A stretch of 64,000 nt of DNA from Parvularcula marina (GTDB lineage: Bacteria; Pseudomonadota; Alphaproteobacteria; Caulobacterales; Parvularculaceae): assembly GCF_003399445.1 (NCBI RefSeq), contig NZ_QUQO01000001.1:2539001-2603000 (forward strand), in the 5' to 3' direction. A program made the translations under genes and the position numbers. Below, one piece after another: positions 8,276 to 16,953 of this stretch (position 1 is its first letter; every line of letters begins with the position of its first letter). The notes below the pieces were generated by a model that was not told the DNA's origin, made no database searches, and worked only from the letters and a program-made list of their open reading frames with translations.

Positions 8276-9244
8276 TCAGACGCTCAAATCTTCGCCAAGT
8301 CGCAAGCGATCAGCAACCTGAATGATGTCCTTGAGCTCTTCTGCAAAGCGCTCAAGGTCACGGCGCGCGGCGCCCGGCTGTAAGGTCAGGGAAGGCTCGA
8401 ACCTGTTCTTCCGGCAGGGGATCATGGCGAGGAATTTGCCTTCATAAAAGGCGGCCTGCATCCGGCCATCCCCCAGATCTTTGGCGAGATGGTAGAGCCG
8501 TTCCATGAAGGTTGTGGTGAGGAGCATTCGTGAGGCGATCTGATCCTCGCTGTAAACTTCGAATTCCTTTTCAAACCGAGGGTCTTCAAGGCCGACCCGT
8601 TCGAGTTTGGTGAACGCATCGCCGAACCAGTTGCCGATTGCGCCCATGTCGCGCCGGATGATCATCCGGCCACTGAAATCCTTTTTGTGTTCGAAGACGG
8701 CAAAGAGGCCATCAAAGACGGTCACATCTCTCTTGTTCTTGCCCGAACCGCGTACATCGACCAGTTTTGCTTCCATCAGGGAAAAGCGGACACCGCCCCA
8801 GACGCCGGTGATGTAATCCTCGAACCGGCGCTTGTCGTGATGCGGAATAAGACTGGAGCGGCGAAGGAATTCCATCGGAATATTGCCGCGCGCGCGATAC
8901 TGGAACTCCGGCCCGAAGCTCTGAACGAAGCGATTGAAGGCTTCATTCTTGATGCTGCTTTTATAGCGCCGACCGGGTGTCTGCGCGATCGCCAGCCCGA
9001 TGACCGTGATGCCGATCGCCAGCATGAGCGCTTCGCCATAGTCGAGACCGTCGAAAAAGATGGCGCCGACCAGCAGCAGCGCCAGGGCGCCGCCCCCTGC
9101 GATGCCTGCGTAAAGGCGGTACTTGTTCATCAGGCTGACAGCTTCCACGCGGCGGGTCTCAAACTCACCGCCAATGGCTGCTGCGCGCTCGGCGATCAGC
9201 TCGTCGATGGCGCGGCTGTCTTCTGTCGTCGAATTTTCCGTCAA
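8276..9244 (-). CDS. DUF3137 family membrane protein
   Basis: A 322-residue protein with two adjacent transmembrane helices near the N terminus (about residues 43-63 and 69-88: GGGALALLLVGAIFF and EALMLAIGITVIGLAIA) and a large, presumably cytosolic, C-terminal domain of the DUF3137 type (FEDYITGVWGGVRFSLMEAK, DGLFAVFEHKKDFSG, FEVYSEDQIASRMLLT). Function of the family is unknown, but it regularly sits beside lemA. Here it begins 11 bp after the LemA stop. The reading frame starts with TTG at 9244; no in-frame ATG precedes the membrane region, so the rare start is likely. It converges on the H-NOX operon with a 4-bp gap. Confidence 0.85.
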   Translation of the reverse strand: MTENSTTEDSRAIDELIAERAAAIGGEFETRRVEAVSLMNKYRLYAGIAGGGALALLLVGAIFFDGLDYGEALMLAIGITVIGLAIAQTPGRRYKSSIKNEAFNRFVQSFGPEFQYRARGNIPMEFLRRSSLIPHHDKRRFEDYITGVWGGVRFSLMEAKLVDVRGSGKNKRDVTVFDGLFAVFEHKKDFSGRMIIRRDMGAIGNWFGDAFTKLERVGLEDPRFEKEFEVYSEDQIASRMLLTTTFMERLYHLAKDLGDGRMQAAFYEGKFLAMIPCRKNRFEPSLTLQPGAARRDLERFAEELKDIIQVADRLRLGEDLSV

Positions 9245-9255
9245 GACGGATCGCC

Positions 9256-9834
9256 TTATGCCGGGTTCAGATAATCATCCGCATTGATGGGCGCGCGGCT
9301 TGCCTCTGCGGCTTCGTAATACGGCATGGAACTGACGCCTGCCATATTGGCGATGACGCTGCCGGGGAAGATTTCGACTGAATTGTTCAGATCCGTGACG
9401 GCAGAGTTGTAGAAACGGCGGGCGGCGGTGATCTGCGCTTCGACTTCGCTCATGGTTTCCATGGCTTCTTCGATCGGCCCGTCACCCTTGAGATCAGGAT
9501 AGTTTTCGATCTGTACCCGGAGCTGGCCCAGTTTCGAGCTGAGCTGCTCGGCAAAATTGAGGTGCTGTTTGACCTCTTCGCCATTGCCCCGGTCATAATC
9601 CTTGGTCACTTCCGAACGCAGAACGGTGATTTCGGTCAGGAGCTTTTCCTCGTGAGAGAGAAAACGCTGCGCGGCGCGCAGGAGGTTCGGGATCAGATCA
9701 GAGCGAAGTTGCAGATGGGCGTCGATAGAGCCCAAGGCTTCCTTCACCTTGTTCCGTCGTCCGATGATGCTGACATACCAGAAATAGGCGCCGGCTGCGA
9801 TGATGACCAATACGGCGGGGACGATCAGTTCCAT
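9256..9834 (-). CDS. lemA: LemA family protein
   Basis: A 192-residue LemA protein: a single N-terminal transmembrane helix (LIVPAVLVIIAAGAYFWYVSI), then the coiled four-helix body with the family's IGRRNKVKEALGSIDAHLQLRSDLIPNLL and the Asn-rich C-terminal third (ARRFYNSAVTDLNNSVEIFPGSVIA). LemA proteins are membrane-anchored with the helical bundle outside the cytoplasm; their role is not established. GGAGAG sits 5 bases before the ATG. It is the first gene of a two-gene unit with the DUF3137 gene, a common pairing that suggests a shared envelope task. Confidence 0.92.
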   Translation of the reverse strand: MELIVPAVLVIIAAGAYFWYVSIIGRRNKVKEALGSIDAHLQLRSDLIPNLLRAAQRFLSHEEKLLTEITVLRSEVTKDYDRGNGEEVKQHLNFAEQLSSKLGQLRVQIENYPDLKGDGPIEEAMETMSEVEAQITAARRFYNSAVTDLNNSVEIFPGSVIANMAGVSSMPYYEAAEASRAPINADDYLNPA

Positions 9835-10025
9835 GGTTCTCTCCCGTGGCTCACAAGGTGGAGATTTGTCCTATCCCGCGCCGTCCTAATCAACAATGTA
9901 CATGCGGGGGACAGCCTGCCCGCTGTTTATGGGGGTGCAACCACGAGTGAAGGCGATTCGAATAAATAACCAGAGGTTGTGCGTCATGAAAGCTTCCTCT
10001 ACGTTGGCGTTCTGTGAGGAGCGGC

Positions 10026-10253
10026 ATGAAGCGTCTTTATTCCTATCTGAAACGAGTGGTGCGGCTCTCCGTCCGGCAGGAGAAATGCGCGGCCTGTGAA
10101 GGGACGGGCAGGAACTTGCAGCTTTCCGCCCAGCTCATGCCGAACTCGGTGTGTACCAGATGCGAAGGCGATGGATGGGTCATGACAAGACGCCCGGAAT
10201 ATGGGCCATTGCCGGAGCCGAAAGCCGTTCGCCCCTTCAGGTCACCATCCTGA
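10026..10253 (+). CDS. Small protein with two DnaJ-like CxxCxGxG motifs
   Basis: A 75-residue basic protein. It carries CAACEGTG (about residue 20) and CTRCEGDG (about residue 43), the repeat seen in the DnaJ zinc-finger region, so one structural zinc ion bound by four cysteines is likely. The N terminus is basic and amphipathic (MKRLYSYLKRVVRL); the C terminus is Pro-rich. The ATG was preferred to a GTG 12 bases upstream because GAGGA is spaced 5 bases from the ATG. No named function. It stands alone between lemA, transcribed away from it, and tRNA-Met on the opposite strand. Confidence 0.65.
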   Translation: MKRLYSYLKRVVRLSVRQEKCAACEGTGRNLQLSAQLMPNSVCTRCEGDGWVMTRRPEYGPLPEPKAVRPFRSPS

Positions 10254-10389
10254 CCTCGCAAGAGCACTCTTTGGTCTCGAACAAATAGCCTGACAAAGTA
10301 ATGTGCGCTGACGGTTTGCGATGAAATGCGCCTGCACCGCGTAGGGGCATTGCATCTGCAGTCATGCGATGAGATTTGAAGAGGGGTTC

Positions 10390-10466
10390 TGGTAGCGCGG
10401 GGCGGAATTGAACCGCCGACCTCAGGGTTATGAATCCTGCGCTCTCACCAACTGAGCTACCGCGCC
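10390..10466 (-). tRNA. tRNA-Met (CAU), elongator type
   Basis: Read on the minus strand the 77 bases fold as a tRNA: acceptor GGCGCGG against CCGCGCT (one terminal G-U pair), D arm GCTC...GAGC, anticodon loop TTCATAA giving CAU, T arm GGCGG-TTCAATT-CCGCC, and an encoded CCA end. The acceptor and D-arm sequence fit elongator tRNA-Met better than initiator or tRNA-Ile2, though the CAU anticodon alone cannot exclude the latter. The anticodon stem closes with an A-C mismatch. Confidence 0.92.
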
Positions 10467-10640
10467 AGAAGGCGCGTCGTATGCCTTTCTCGTGCCCGGC
10501 TTGTCAATCATTTTGGCGCCTTAGATCAGATACAATTCGGGACGGATGAACCCCTTCGCTGACACGTGCCCGCGACACTCGCCTCCTAAATCGTTTTCAT
10601 CGGCCGGACGCCCCGGCGACACGACCAAAGGATACCCGAC

Positions 10641-11321
10641 ATGATCAATTCACTGACCCTTCTGGCAAGCCTTGCAGCCCTTGGCGCCGGTGAGCCCGGC
10701 ATGGCCAATAAAGGCCCGGTGACGCTTGAGACCCGGCTAGCTCAGGCTGGCGCCCAGTTCGAGAAAATGGACACCAATGGTGATGGTTTTCTGACCGAAG
10801 CAGACAAGCCCGAACGCCCGGACCATTTCGCCTCGCTTGATGCCGATGGCTCTGGCGCGATCGAGAAGGATGAGATGCTCGATCAGGCGCTCACCCGGTT
10901 TGATGAGCGTGACACCAATGCCAATGGCACGATCGATGAGGACGAAAAGCCCGACCGCAAGCGCCGCTTTGCACGCAAAGGCGGCGGGGAGCGCGGCGCC
11001 ATGACCCGTGAAAAAGTCGAGGAAATGGTGTCAAAGCAGTTCGATCATCTTGATACGGACGGAAATGGCGCTGTCACTCAGGAAGAAATGGAGGCCGCTC
11101 GTGAGGCACGCAAAGGTATGAGAGAGGGCCGCCGGGGTGGCGAGCGCCGCGGTGGTCACCCGGATCTGAGCAAGATCGACACAAACGGTGATGGCAAGGT
11201 TTCAAAAGAGGAGCATCTTGCCGCAACCGAAGCGCGCTTTAAGAAATTGGATGCCAACGGCGACGGCACACTGACCGAAGAAGAGCGCCGTGCTGCCTAT
11301 AAAGGCAAACGCGACCAGTAA
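10641..11321 (+). CDS. Six-EF-hand calcium-binding protein
   Basis: A 226-residue protein with an N-terminal hydrophobic signal-like segment (MINSLTLLASLAALGAG) and six EF-hand loops: DTNGDGFLTEAD, DADGSGAIEKDE, DTNANGTIDEDE, DTDGNGAVTQEE, DTNGDGKVSKEE and DANGDGTLTEEE. All have Asp at positions 1 and 3 or Asn/Asp equivalents, Gly at 6 and an acidic residue at 12, so calcium binding is plausible in each. A basic GMREGRRGGERRGG stretch separates loops 4 and 5. The signal predicts export; in the periplasm or outside it may buffer or sense calcium. AAAGGA precedes the ATG by 9 bases, and a strong terminator follows. Target protein unknown. Confidence 0.88.
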   Translation: MINSLTLLASLAALGAGEPGMANKGPVTLETRLAQAGAQFEKMDTNGDGFLTEADKPERPDHFASLDADGSGAIEKDEMLDQALTRFDERDTNANGTIDEDEKPDRKRRFARKGGGERGAMTREKVEEMVSKQFDHLDTDGNGAVTQEEMEAAREARKGMREGRRGGERRGGHPDLSKIDTNGDGKVSKEEHLAATEARFKKLDANGDGTLTEEERRAAYKGKRDQ

Positions 11322-11349
11322 GCTGGCTTTGGGATTGGGAAGAATTGAG

Positions 11350-11378
11350 CGGCCCCTCTTTGGAGGGGCCGTTTTTTT
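11350..11378 (+). terminator. Rho-independent terminator of the EF-hand gene
   Basis: Hairpin CGGCCCCTC-TT-TGGAGGGGCCG-like: arms CGGCCCCTC and GAGGGGCCG around a short TTTG-type loop, followed directly by seven T. It lies 29 bp after the EF-hand stop and abuts the stop codon of the convergent gene. Confidence 0.9.
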
Positions 11379-11904
11379 ATTCCGTAGGCGCTGCTGCGGC
11401 GTCAGCCGGGCGATAAACGGCGTTGCCAAGCGCGCGGAAGATGTCCGCGATATCTGCGCGGGCTGATTTGGGCAGGTTCACTTCCTGCGCGATCGACTCC
11501 CCGCCATTGATCGAGGCGAGCATTCGCCATTGCTCTGACGGTTTTTCCAGAATGGCGCAGACGCGATCGGCGCGGGCGGCGGCGGCTGAATTCTTGCGTG
11601 CCGCATTGCGGATGAACCCGGCCGACAGGCCGTCTTCCTCGATCAGGACCGTCACGGCCTGACGCATGGCTTCTTCGTCGCCGGCATAGGGCGTAAGCCC
11701 GGCAAGGACGACGAACTCCTTGTCCGTCATTTCGCCCGACAGAACCCCTGTGCCGCAGGCGCAGGCGGATGTCCGGTCGATCCGGTCCTCAACCGCATTT
11801 GCGCACCAGGAGGTGAAGGTCGCGGTCGCCGCGGCCATGTCATCATCGCTGACCAGCTGGACGGAAGCGGCAAGGCCGACACTTGAGATCAAGGACAGGA
11901 ACAT
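11377..11904 (-). CDS. Hypothetical exported cysteine-containing protein
   Basis: A 175-residue protein with a short signal peptide (MFLSLISSVGLAASVQ). The mature part is helical and contains four cysteines (SWCANAVEDR, SACACGTG, DRVCAIL), of which those around residues 35-50 could form disulfides in the periplasm. I recognise no family. GGGGAGA precedes the ATG by 6 bases. It is convergent with the EF-hand gene, its stop codon lying inside the T-run of that gene's terminator. Confidence 0.6.
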   Translation of the reverse strand: MFLSLISSVGLAASVQLVSDDDMAAATATFTSWCANAVEDRIDRTSACACGTGVLSGEMTDKEFVVLAGLTPYAGDEEAMRQAVTVLIEEDGLSAGFIRNAARKNSAAAARADRVCAILEKPSEQWRMLASINGGESIAQEVNLPKSARADIADIFRALGNAVYRPADAAAAPTE

Positions 11905-12011
11905 GGGCGAATCTCCCCAGACAATTTCGCCTTAGCATTGTGGCATTCCTCTCGCGGAAGGGAAAGAGCGATCCCCTGTCTGAGCAGTATCGGGAAGGCG
12001 GGAAGAAGGGA

Positions 12012-12088
12012 TGGCGACCCCGGTAGGATTCGAACCCACGACCGTCGGATTAGAAGTCCGGTGCTCTATCCAGCTGAGCTACGGGGCC
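12012..12088 (-). tRNA. tRNA-Arg (UCU)
   Basis: On the minus strand the 77 bases give acceptor GGCCCCG against CGGGGTC, D arm GCTCAGCTGGATAGAGC, anticodon loop CTTCTAA (UCU), T arm with GGTTCGAAT, and an encoded CCA end. It marks the left border of the pectin locus. Confidence 0.95.
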
Positions 12089-12393
12089 ACGCGCGGGGTG
12101 GCTCATACATGAGGCCGTGCGCAGGGTCCAAGGGATGTTGGGCTGCGTTCACAGAAAATCATGACCCGGGGCGGGGCAGAGTGAGGGCATCCGATTCTGT
12201 CATGGGGGCCCTGCCAGGCTGTTGTCGGGATGCAACAAGTCTCAGTAGTGTGATGGTCTGTGAGATATCCGGCAGATTTTAAATCATTGTATTAAAAGGA
12301 GATTTCAGCATTTTGCCTTGGTGTTTGTGCTCTTTGTGCCACAGCGGCGCGAGCAGGCGAGTTGAAAATTCCTCGCAGACCAGATATTGTCCA
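12089..12393. other. Intergenic stretch left of the pectin locus
   Basis: About 300 bases upstream of the operator pair. I see no credible gene. It becomes AT-rich around 12275-12300 (TTAAATCATTGTATTAAAAG), unlike the surrounding GC-rich DNA, and probably holds the upstream promoter region of the TonB receptor gene, but no confident -35/-10 pair can be assigned by eye. Confidence 0.5.
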
Positions 12394-12407
12394 TGACACC
12401 GGTATCA
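12394..12407 (+). promoter_or_regulatory. LacI-family operator, copy 1 (TonB receptor promoter)
   Basis: TGACACCGGTATCA, nearly palindromic around CCGG (ideal TGACACCGGTGTCA). The same core occurs at 12412, 18288 (minus), 20925 and 24116, always upstream of a pectin-locus gene. It lies 61 bp before the receptor start and 18 bp, start to start, from copy 2. Confidence 0.8.
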
Positions 12408-12411
12408 AAAA

Positions 12412-12425
12412 TGACACCGGTTACT
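12412..12425 (+). promoter_or_regulatory. LacI-family operator, copy 2 (TonB receptor promoter)
   Basis: TGACACCGGTTACT, same core as the other locus operators. The 18-bp offset from copy 1 puts the two dimers nearly on one helical face (1.7 turns), so cooperative or blocking binding is possible. 43 bp upstream of the start codon. Confidence 0.8.
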
Positions 12426-12467
12426 CAATAAGTAGGCGTGTCCAGATGCGCGCCAGGGAGGATGAAG

Positions 12468-15203
12468 ATGACTGGGCAAGGGAAATTCGTGCGCCTACTT
12501 TTAGGTGCATCCGTTCTGACTATGGCGGGGGCTCTTCCGGCCACTGCACAAGATACGACCGACACACAGGCAGACGATGACGTCGTCGTCGTGACCGGCT
12601 TCCGCCAGTCACTGGCGGCCAGCCTTGATGTGAAGAAGGAAGAGACAGGTGTCGTCGACGCAATCGTCGCAGAAGACATCGCTGACTTCCCCGATTTGAA
12701 CCTCGCAGAATCGCTGCAGCGCATTCCGGGTATCGCGATTGACCGTCAGGCTGGCGAAGGCCGCCGCGTCACGGTTCGTGGTCTTGGCGGTGACTTCACG
12801 CGTGTGCGGATCAACGGCATGGAAGCCTTGAGCACCACGGGTGGCTCTGACGCATCGGGCGGTACCAACCGTTCGCGTGCCTTTGACTTCAACACGTTTG
12901 CTGCTGAGCTTTTCAACCAGCTGGTCGTGCGCAAGACGCAGTCCGCTTCTGTTGAAGAAGGCTCGCTCGGCGCCAATGTCGAGCTGAAAACTGCACAGCC
13001 TTTTGATTACAGCACCGGCTGGACCGGCGCGGCTTCCGTACAAGGTCTTTATAACGACCTGATCGAAGAAACCTCGCCGCGTATGGCTGGTCTCGTTTCC
13101 TACACCAACCCGGACAAGACCTTTGGCTGGCTCGCTTCGATCGCCTACAGCGACCGGACGATCCGCGAAGAAGGTTTCTCGACCGTCCGCTTTGACGATC
13201 TGGGCACGTTCCGTTCGGTCAATGGCGAGGATTGCTCGGGCAACCCGACCGGCGGCGCTTGTGAAGAAGTGCGTAACTCCTATTACGCCCGGATCCCGCG
13301 CTATGGCCGTCTGGATTATGAGCAAGAGCGTCTCGGCCTGACCGGGTCGGTTCAGTTCGCGCCGTCCGACCAGACGACGATCTCGATCGACGGTCTTTAT
13401 TCAGTCTTCGAAGGCTCGCGCGATGAGAACTTCATGGAAGTCTTCATCCGGTCGAACACGGACAATATCGACATCACCGATTATGTCGTCGATGGCGACG
13501 GTGTCCTGTCCTACTTCACTGGCGATGTTCAGGCTGACCTCTCCAACGGCATCATTCCGGTTCGCTCCGAGCGCCGGAAAGACAAGCTGAAAACCGAGTT
13601 CAACCAGCTGACCTTTAATGTGGAGCACGAGTTCAACGATGCATGGCGCGGCAATGTCTTCGCCGGTCATTCGAAGTCGGAATTCTCCATTCCTCAGCAG
13701 GCGACTGTTTTCTTCGATGCGGCAAGCCCGGTCGAAGGGTATATGCTCGACTTCCGCAACAACCTCGAAACGCCGCTGGTTGATTTCGGCAACTTCGATG
13801 TGACGTCACCGTCAAGCTATCTCTTCACCCAGTTCCGGAACCGTCCGCAGGGTGTCGATAACACCTTCGATACGTTCCAGGGCAATCTGTCATGGGATTA
13901 CAGCGACAACGTCACGCTGCAAGCTGGTGTTTCCTGGAAGAAGTTCGAGTTCGCAACCGAAGAAGTTCGGGCTGAAGGCAGTGTCACGGATGTACCGGGC
14001 GTCTCTGCATTCATTCCGGTGACGGCTGATCTTGCTGATCAGATTTCCGGCTTCGGCAGCGGGCTTGATCTGCCTTCTGGTGTCGATACGTCCTGGCTGA
14101 CGCCGGACTTTGATGCGGCTGCGGATCTTGTTGACCTCTTCAGCTTTGGCGGTGCGGTCCGTGAACAGGATACGCGCAGCGTCGAGGAAGAAGATACGGG
14201 TGCGTATGTTCAGGCTGTCTTCAACGGCATGTGGGGCGAAATGCCTGTCCGTGGTGACATCGGTGTTCGCTATGTCGAAACCGAGACGGCGGCAACCGGC
14301 TTCCTCAGCGGTGACCAAGTGACGGTCTCCCGGAAATATGATGACTGGCTGCCGGCTGTGAACCTCGTGTTCGAGCCGAAAGACGATTTCCTCATCCGTG
14401 GCGGTATCGCCAAGGTGATGGCACGTCCGTCGCTTGGCAACCTGACGCCGGGTGGTTCGATCGATACGTTCAACGGTCCGCCCTTTGGCATCAGCCAAGG
14501 CAACCCGGGTCTCGATCCGTTCCGGGCGACGACTTATGACGTGTCCTTCGAATATTACTTCGCTGAAGAATCCCTCTTCGCTGTGGGCCTCTTCTATAAG
14601 GACATCGACTCCTTCTTCACCAATGCTGATACGATCACGACGACTTTCAGCCAAACGGGTCTCCCGGATTCCGTGGCCGGTGCAACGTCACCGCTGGGTG
14701 AGCTGCTCGCCATGGGTCAGGACCCGGCCGTTGAGATCGATCAGGTCGTAAATGGTGACAGCGCGTCAGTGCAGGGGATGGAGATTGTCTATCAGCAACC
14801 CTTCACCTTCCTGCCTGTCGAAGGCTTCGGTTTTGTCGGGAACTACACCTTTGTGGACTCCGACGACATCATCGGCTTCTCGGAGAACTCATGGAACGCA
14901 ACTCTCTATTATGAGAATGCACAGTTCCAGGCTCGCCTGACGGGTGCGTATCGGGATGAGTACCAGACGCGCCGGCCAAATGGCAGTGGACGGACTGAAG
15001 GACGGGAAGAGCGCGGTGTGGCTGACACATTCAACCTCGACTTTGCCAGCTCCTATGCGGTCAATGAATCGCTTGAGCTGACCTTCGAGGCGATCAACCT
15101 CACCGATGAGTTTGAGCACCAGACATTTGATACTCTGATGCTGCCGACACTTTACCACCACACGGGCCGGAACTTTATCTTCGGTGCACGTTACTCCTTC
15201 TAA
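12468..15203 (+). CDS. TonB-dependent receptor, Caulobacter/Xanthomonas carbohydrate type
   Basis: A 911-residue outer-membrane receptor that would import pectic oligosaccharides using TonB energy. After a Sec signal (FVRLLLGASVLTMAGALPATAQ) comes the TonB box region VVVTGFRQSL, then the plug with SLQRIPGIAIDR, RRVTVRGLGGDFTRVRINGM and the 22-strand barrel ending in FIFGARYSF with the usual terminal Phe. The plug opening (GFRQSLAASLDVKK, VVDAIVAEDIADFPD) is that of the large receptors found in Caulobacter and Xanthomonas glycan loci. AGGGAGG is 6 bases before the chosen ATG; an ATG six bases earlier touches the ribosome site. Two operators precede it and a terminator follows. The sugar substrate is inferred from its neighbours. 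Confidence 0.93.
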   Translation: MTGQGKFVRLLLGASVLTMAGALPATAQDTTDTQADDDVVVVTGFRQSLAASLDVKKEETGVVDAIVAEDIADFPDLNLAESLQRIPGIAIDRQAGEGRRVTVRGLGGDFTRVRINGMEALSTTGGSDASGGTNRSRAFDFNTFAAELFNQLVVRKTQSASVEEGSLGANVELKTAQPFDYSTGWTGAASVQGLYNDLIEETSPRMAGLVSYTNPDKTFGWLASIAYSDRTIREEGFSTVRFDDLGTFRSVNGEDCSGNPTGGACEEVRNSYYARIPRYGRLDYEQERLGLTGSVQFAPSDQTTISIDGLYSVFEGSRDENFMEVFIRSNTDNIDITDYVVDGDGVLSYFTGDVQADLSNGIIPVRSERRKDKLKTEFNQLTFNVEHEFNDAWRGNVFAGHSKSEFSIPQQATVFFDAASPVEGYMLDFRNNLETPLVDFGNFDVTSPSSYLFTQFRNRPQGVDNTFDTFQGNLSWDYSDNVTLQAGVSWKKFEFATEEVRAEGSVTDVPGVSAFIPVTADLADQISGFGSGLDLPSGVDTSWLTPDFDAAADLVDLFSFGGAVREQDTRSVEEEDTGAYVQAVFNGMWGEMPVRGDIGVRYVETETAATGFLSGDQVTVSRKYDDWLPAVNLVFEPKDDFLIRGGIAKVMARPSLGNLTPGGSIDTFNGPPFGISQGNPGLDPFRATTYDVSFEYYFAEESLFAVGLFYKDIDSFFTNADTITTTFSQTGLPDSVAGATSPLGELLAMGQDPAVEIDQVVNGDSASVQGMEIVYQQPFTFLPVEGFGFVGNYTFVDSDDIIGFSENSWNATLYYENAQFQARLTGAYRDEYQTRRPNGSGRTEGREERGVADTFNLDFASSYAVNESLELTFEAINLTDEFEHQTFDTLMLPTLYHHTGRNFIFGARYSF

Positions 15204-15263
15204 GGAGTGAAACGCTTCCCTGTGCTTTTGGCCGGTCACCTCGGGATCGGCCAGGGCTAACCT

Positions 15264-15300
15264 GACGCGGCGCAGTTAAGTCTGTGCCGCGTCTTTTTTT
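15264..15300 (+). terminator. Rho-independent terminator between the TonB receptor and GH43 genes
   Basis: A 12-bp stem (GACGCGGCGCAG against CTGTGCCGCGTC, one G-U pair), 6-base loop, then seven T. It ends 11 bp before the GH43 start, so GH43 transcription must come from read-through or from a promoter embedded here. Confidence 0.9.
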
Positions 15301-15311
15301 ATGTGAGCGAG

Positions 15312-16943
15312 ATGATGCGGACACGGCGGGATTCCCTGAAGTTACTTGGTGCAACTCCTTTGGTGCTGGGAGGGTGCGCATCCTCCTTGCCAGAAGTCCT
15401 CGCGAACAAAGCGCGAGCGCCGATAAATGAAGGTCCCGATTGGGGGCAGACATTCGAAGGACAACGCCAGGCGGACAGGGGAGACGGAACATTCCTCAAC
15501 CCGATCCTTGCAGGCGATCATCCAGATCCGTCGATCATCCGTGTGGGGGAGACTTATTATCTCACCTTTTCCAGCTTTGATGCCTATCCGGGATTGCTGA
15601 TCTGGCAGTCAAAGGATCTCGTGAACTGGTCACCGCTTGGGCCTGCGCTGAAAGACTATATCGGATCGGTCTGGGCACCGGACCTCATCCATCATGACGG
15701 GCGTTTTTATATCTACATTCCGGCAAGAACGGCCGACTACAAATCAATTTATGTCATCACGGCTGATGATATAAACGGGCCGTGGTCCGAGCCTGTCGAT
15801 CTTCATCTGCCGGATCACATCGATCCGGGACATATCGTCGGCGAGGACGGCAATCGCTATCTCTTTCTCTCCAATGGCGATCTCGTCCAGCTGGCCGATG
15901 ATGGGCTTTCTACGGTTGGTGAAGTCAAGCATGTCTACGATCCTTGGCGGTACCCGGAGGATTGGGACGTCGAATGTTTCTGCCCTGAAGGGCCGAAAAT
16001 GCTGCGGCGGGGTGAGTGGTTCTACATGCTGACAGCCGTTGGCGGCACGGCAGGCCCACCGACCGGGCATATGGTCATTGCTGCGCGGTCAAAATCCGTT
16101 TTCGGGCCGTGGGCGCATGCGCCGAATAATCCGCAGGTGCGCACAGCCTCGCGGGCGGAAGCCTGGTGGTCGCGGGGGCACGCAACCCTGATCGAAGGGC
16201 CGCAGGCAGATGATTGGTGGCTCATTTATCACGGCTATGAACGCGAATTCTGGACACTCGGGCGGCAATGCCTGCTCGAACCTGTCAAATGGCGGGACGA
16301 TGGATGGTTTGAAGCATTGGGCGCTGATCTCTCAAAGCCGCTGCCCATGCCGAAAGGCGGAGAGGCGATCCAGCATGGCCTGCCGCTATCGGATGATTTC
16401 TCCGCGCCTGACCTTAAACCTCAATGGGCGTTTTATAATCCGGGGGCCGCTGAATATGACCGCTTGCAGATCGGCAGCGGGGAGTTGTCCCTTGCCGCAA
16501 AAGGGGCTGAGCCCCGTGACAGCTCGCCGCTCTGTTTTGTCACAGGCGATCGGCATTACTCCGTAGAAGTCGAGATCGAGCGTGACCCGTCCGCACGTGG
16601 CGGCCTGCTTCTTTTCTATAATGACGGGCTATATTGCGGGCTTGGATTTGATGAAGCGGGGCTCGTCATGCATCGCTATGGGCAGGAGCGTCGCCGGCAG
16701 GATATCGCGCCGGGCACAACGCGGCTTTTCCTGAAAGTGACGAACCGGGAGCATATCGTCACTTTCCATTTCAGTCTGGATGGCGAGACGTGGACGAAGT
16801 TCGATGTCCAGATGGAAGTCTCAGGCTATCATCATAATGTCGGTTATGACTTCCTCAGCCTGCGACCTGCCATCTATGCCGCCAAAGAGGGCGCCGTGCG
16901 GTTCCGCAATCTCGTTTATCGCGGGCAGTACGACCTCGTGTGA
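15312..16943 (+). CDS. Glycoside hydrolase family 43, Tat lipoprotein
   Basis: A 543-residue glycosidase. The N terminus TRRDSLKLLGATPLVLGGC is a twin-arginine signal with lipobox, predicting folded export and lipid anchoring. The five-blade catalytic domain (about residues 60-350) shows HPDPSIIRVGETYY (base Asp), IDPGHIVGEDG (pKa-modulating Asp) and CPEGPKML (acid Glu). Residues 370-540 form a beta-sandwich module (DDFSAPDLKPQWAFYNP) as in many GH43 proteins. GH43 enzymes release arabinose, xylose or galactose; in this locus arabinan or galactan side chains of pectin are the likely target, but the subfamily cannot be fixed by eye. Two adjacent ATGs (15312, 15315) are possible; the GTG at 15303 has no better ribosome site. 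Confidence 0.88.
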   Translation: MMRTRRDSLKLLGATPLVLGGCASSLPEVLANKARAPINEGPDWGQTFEGQRQADRGDGTFLNPILAGDHPDPSIIRVGETYYLTFSSFDAYPGLLIWQSKDLVNWSPLGPALKDYIGSVWAPDLIHHDGRFYIYIPARTADYKSIYVITADDINGPWSEPVDLHLPDHIDPGHIVGEDGNRYLFLSNGDLVQLADDGLSTVGEVKHVYDPWRYPEDWDVECFCPEGPKMLRRGEWFYMLTAVGGTAGPPTGHMVIAARSKSVFGPWAHAPNNPQVRTASRAEAWWSRGHATLIEGPQADDWWLIYHGYEREFWTLGRQCLLEPVKWRDDGWFEALGADLSKPLPMPKGGEAIQHGLPLSDDFSAPDLKPQWAFYNPGAAEYDRLQIGSGELSLAAKGAEPRDSSPLCFVTGDRHYSVEVEIERDPSARGGLLLFYNDGLYCGLGFDEAGLVMHRYGQERRRQDIAPGTTRLFLKVTNREHIVTFHFSLDGETWTKFDVQMEVSGYHHNVGYDFLSLRPAIYAAKEGAVRFRNLVYRGQYDLV

Positions 16944-16953
16944 GGAGGGAGCG

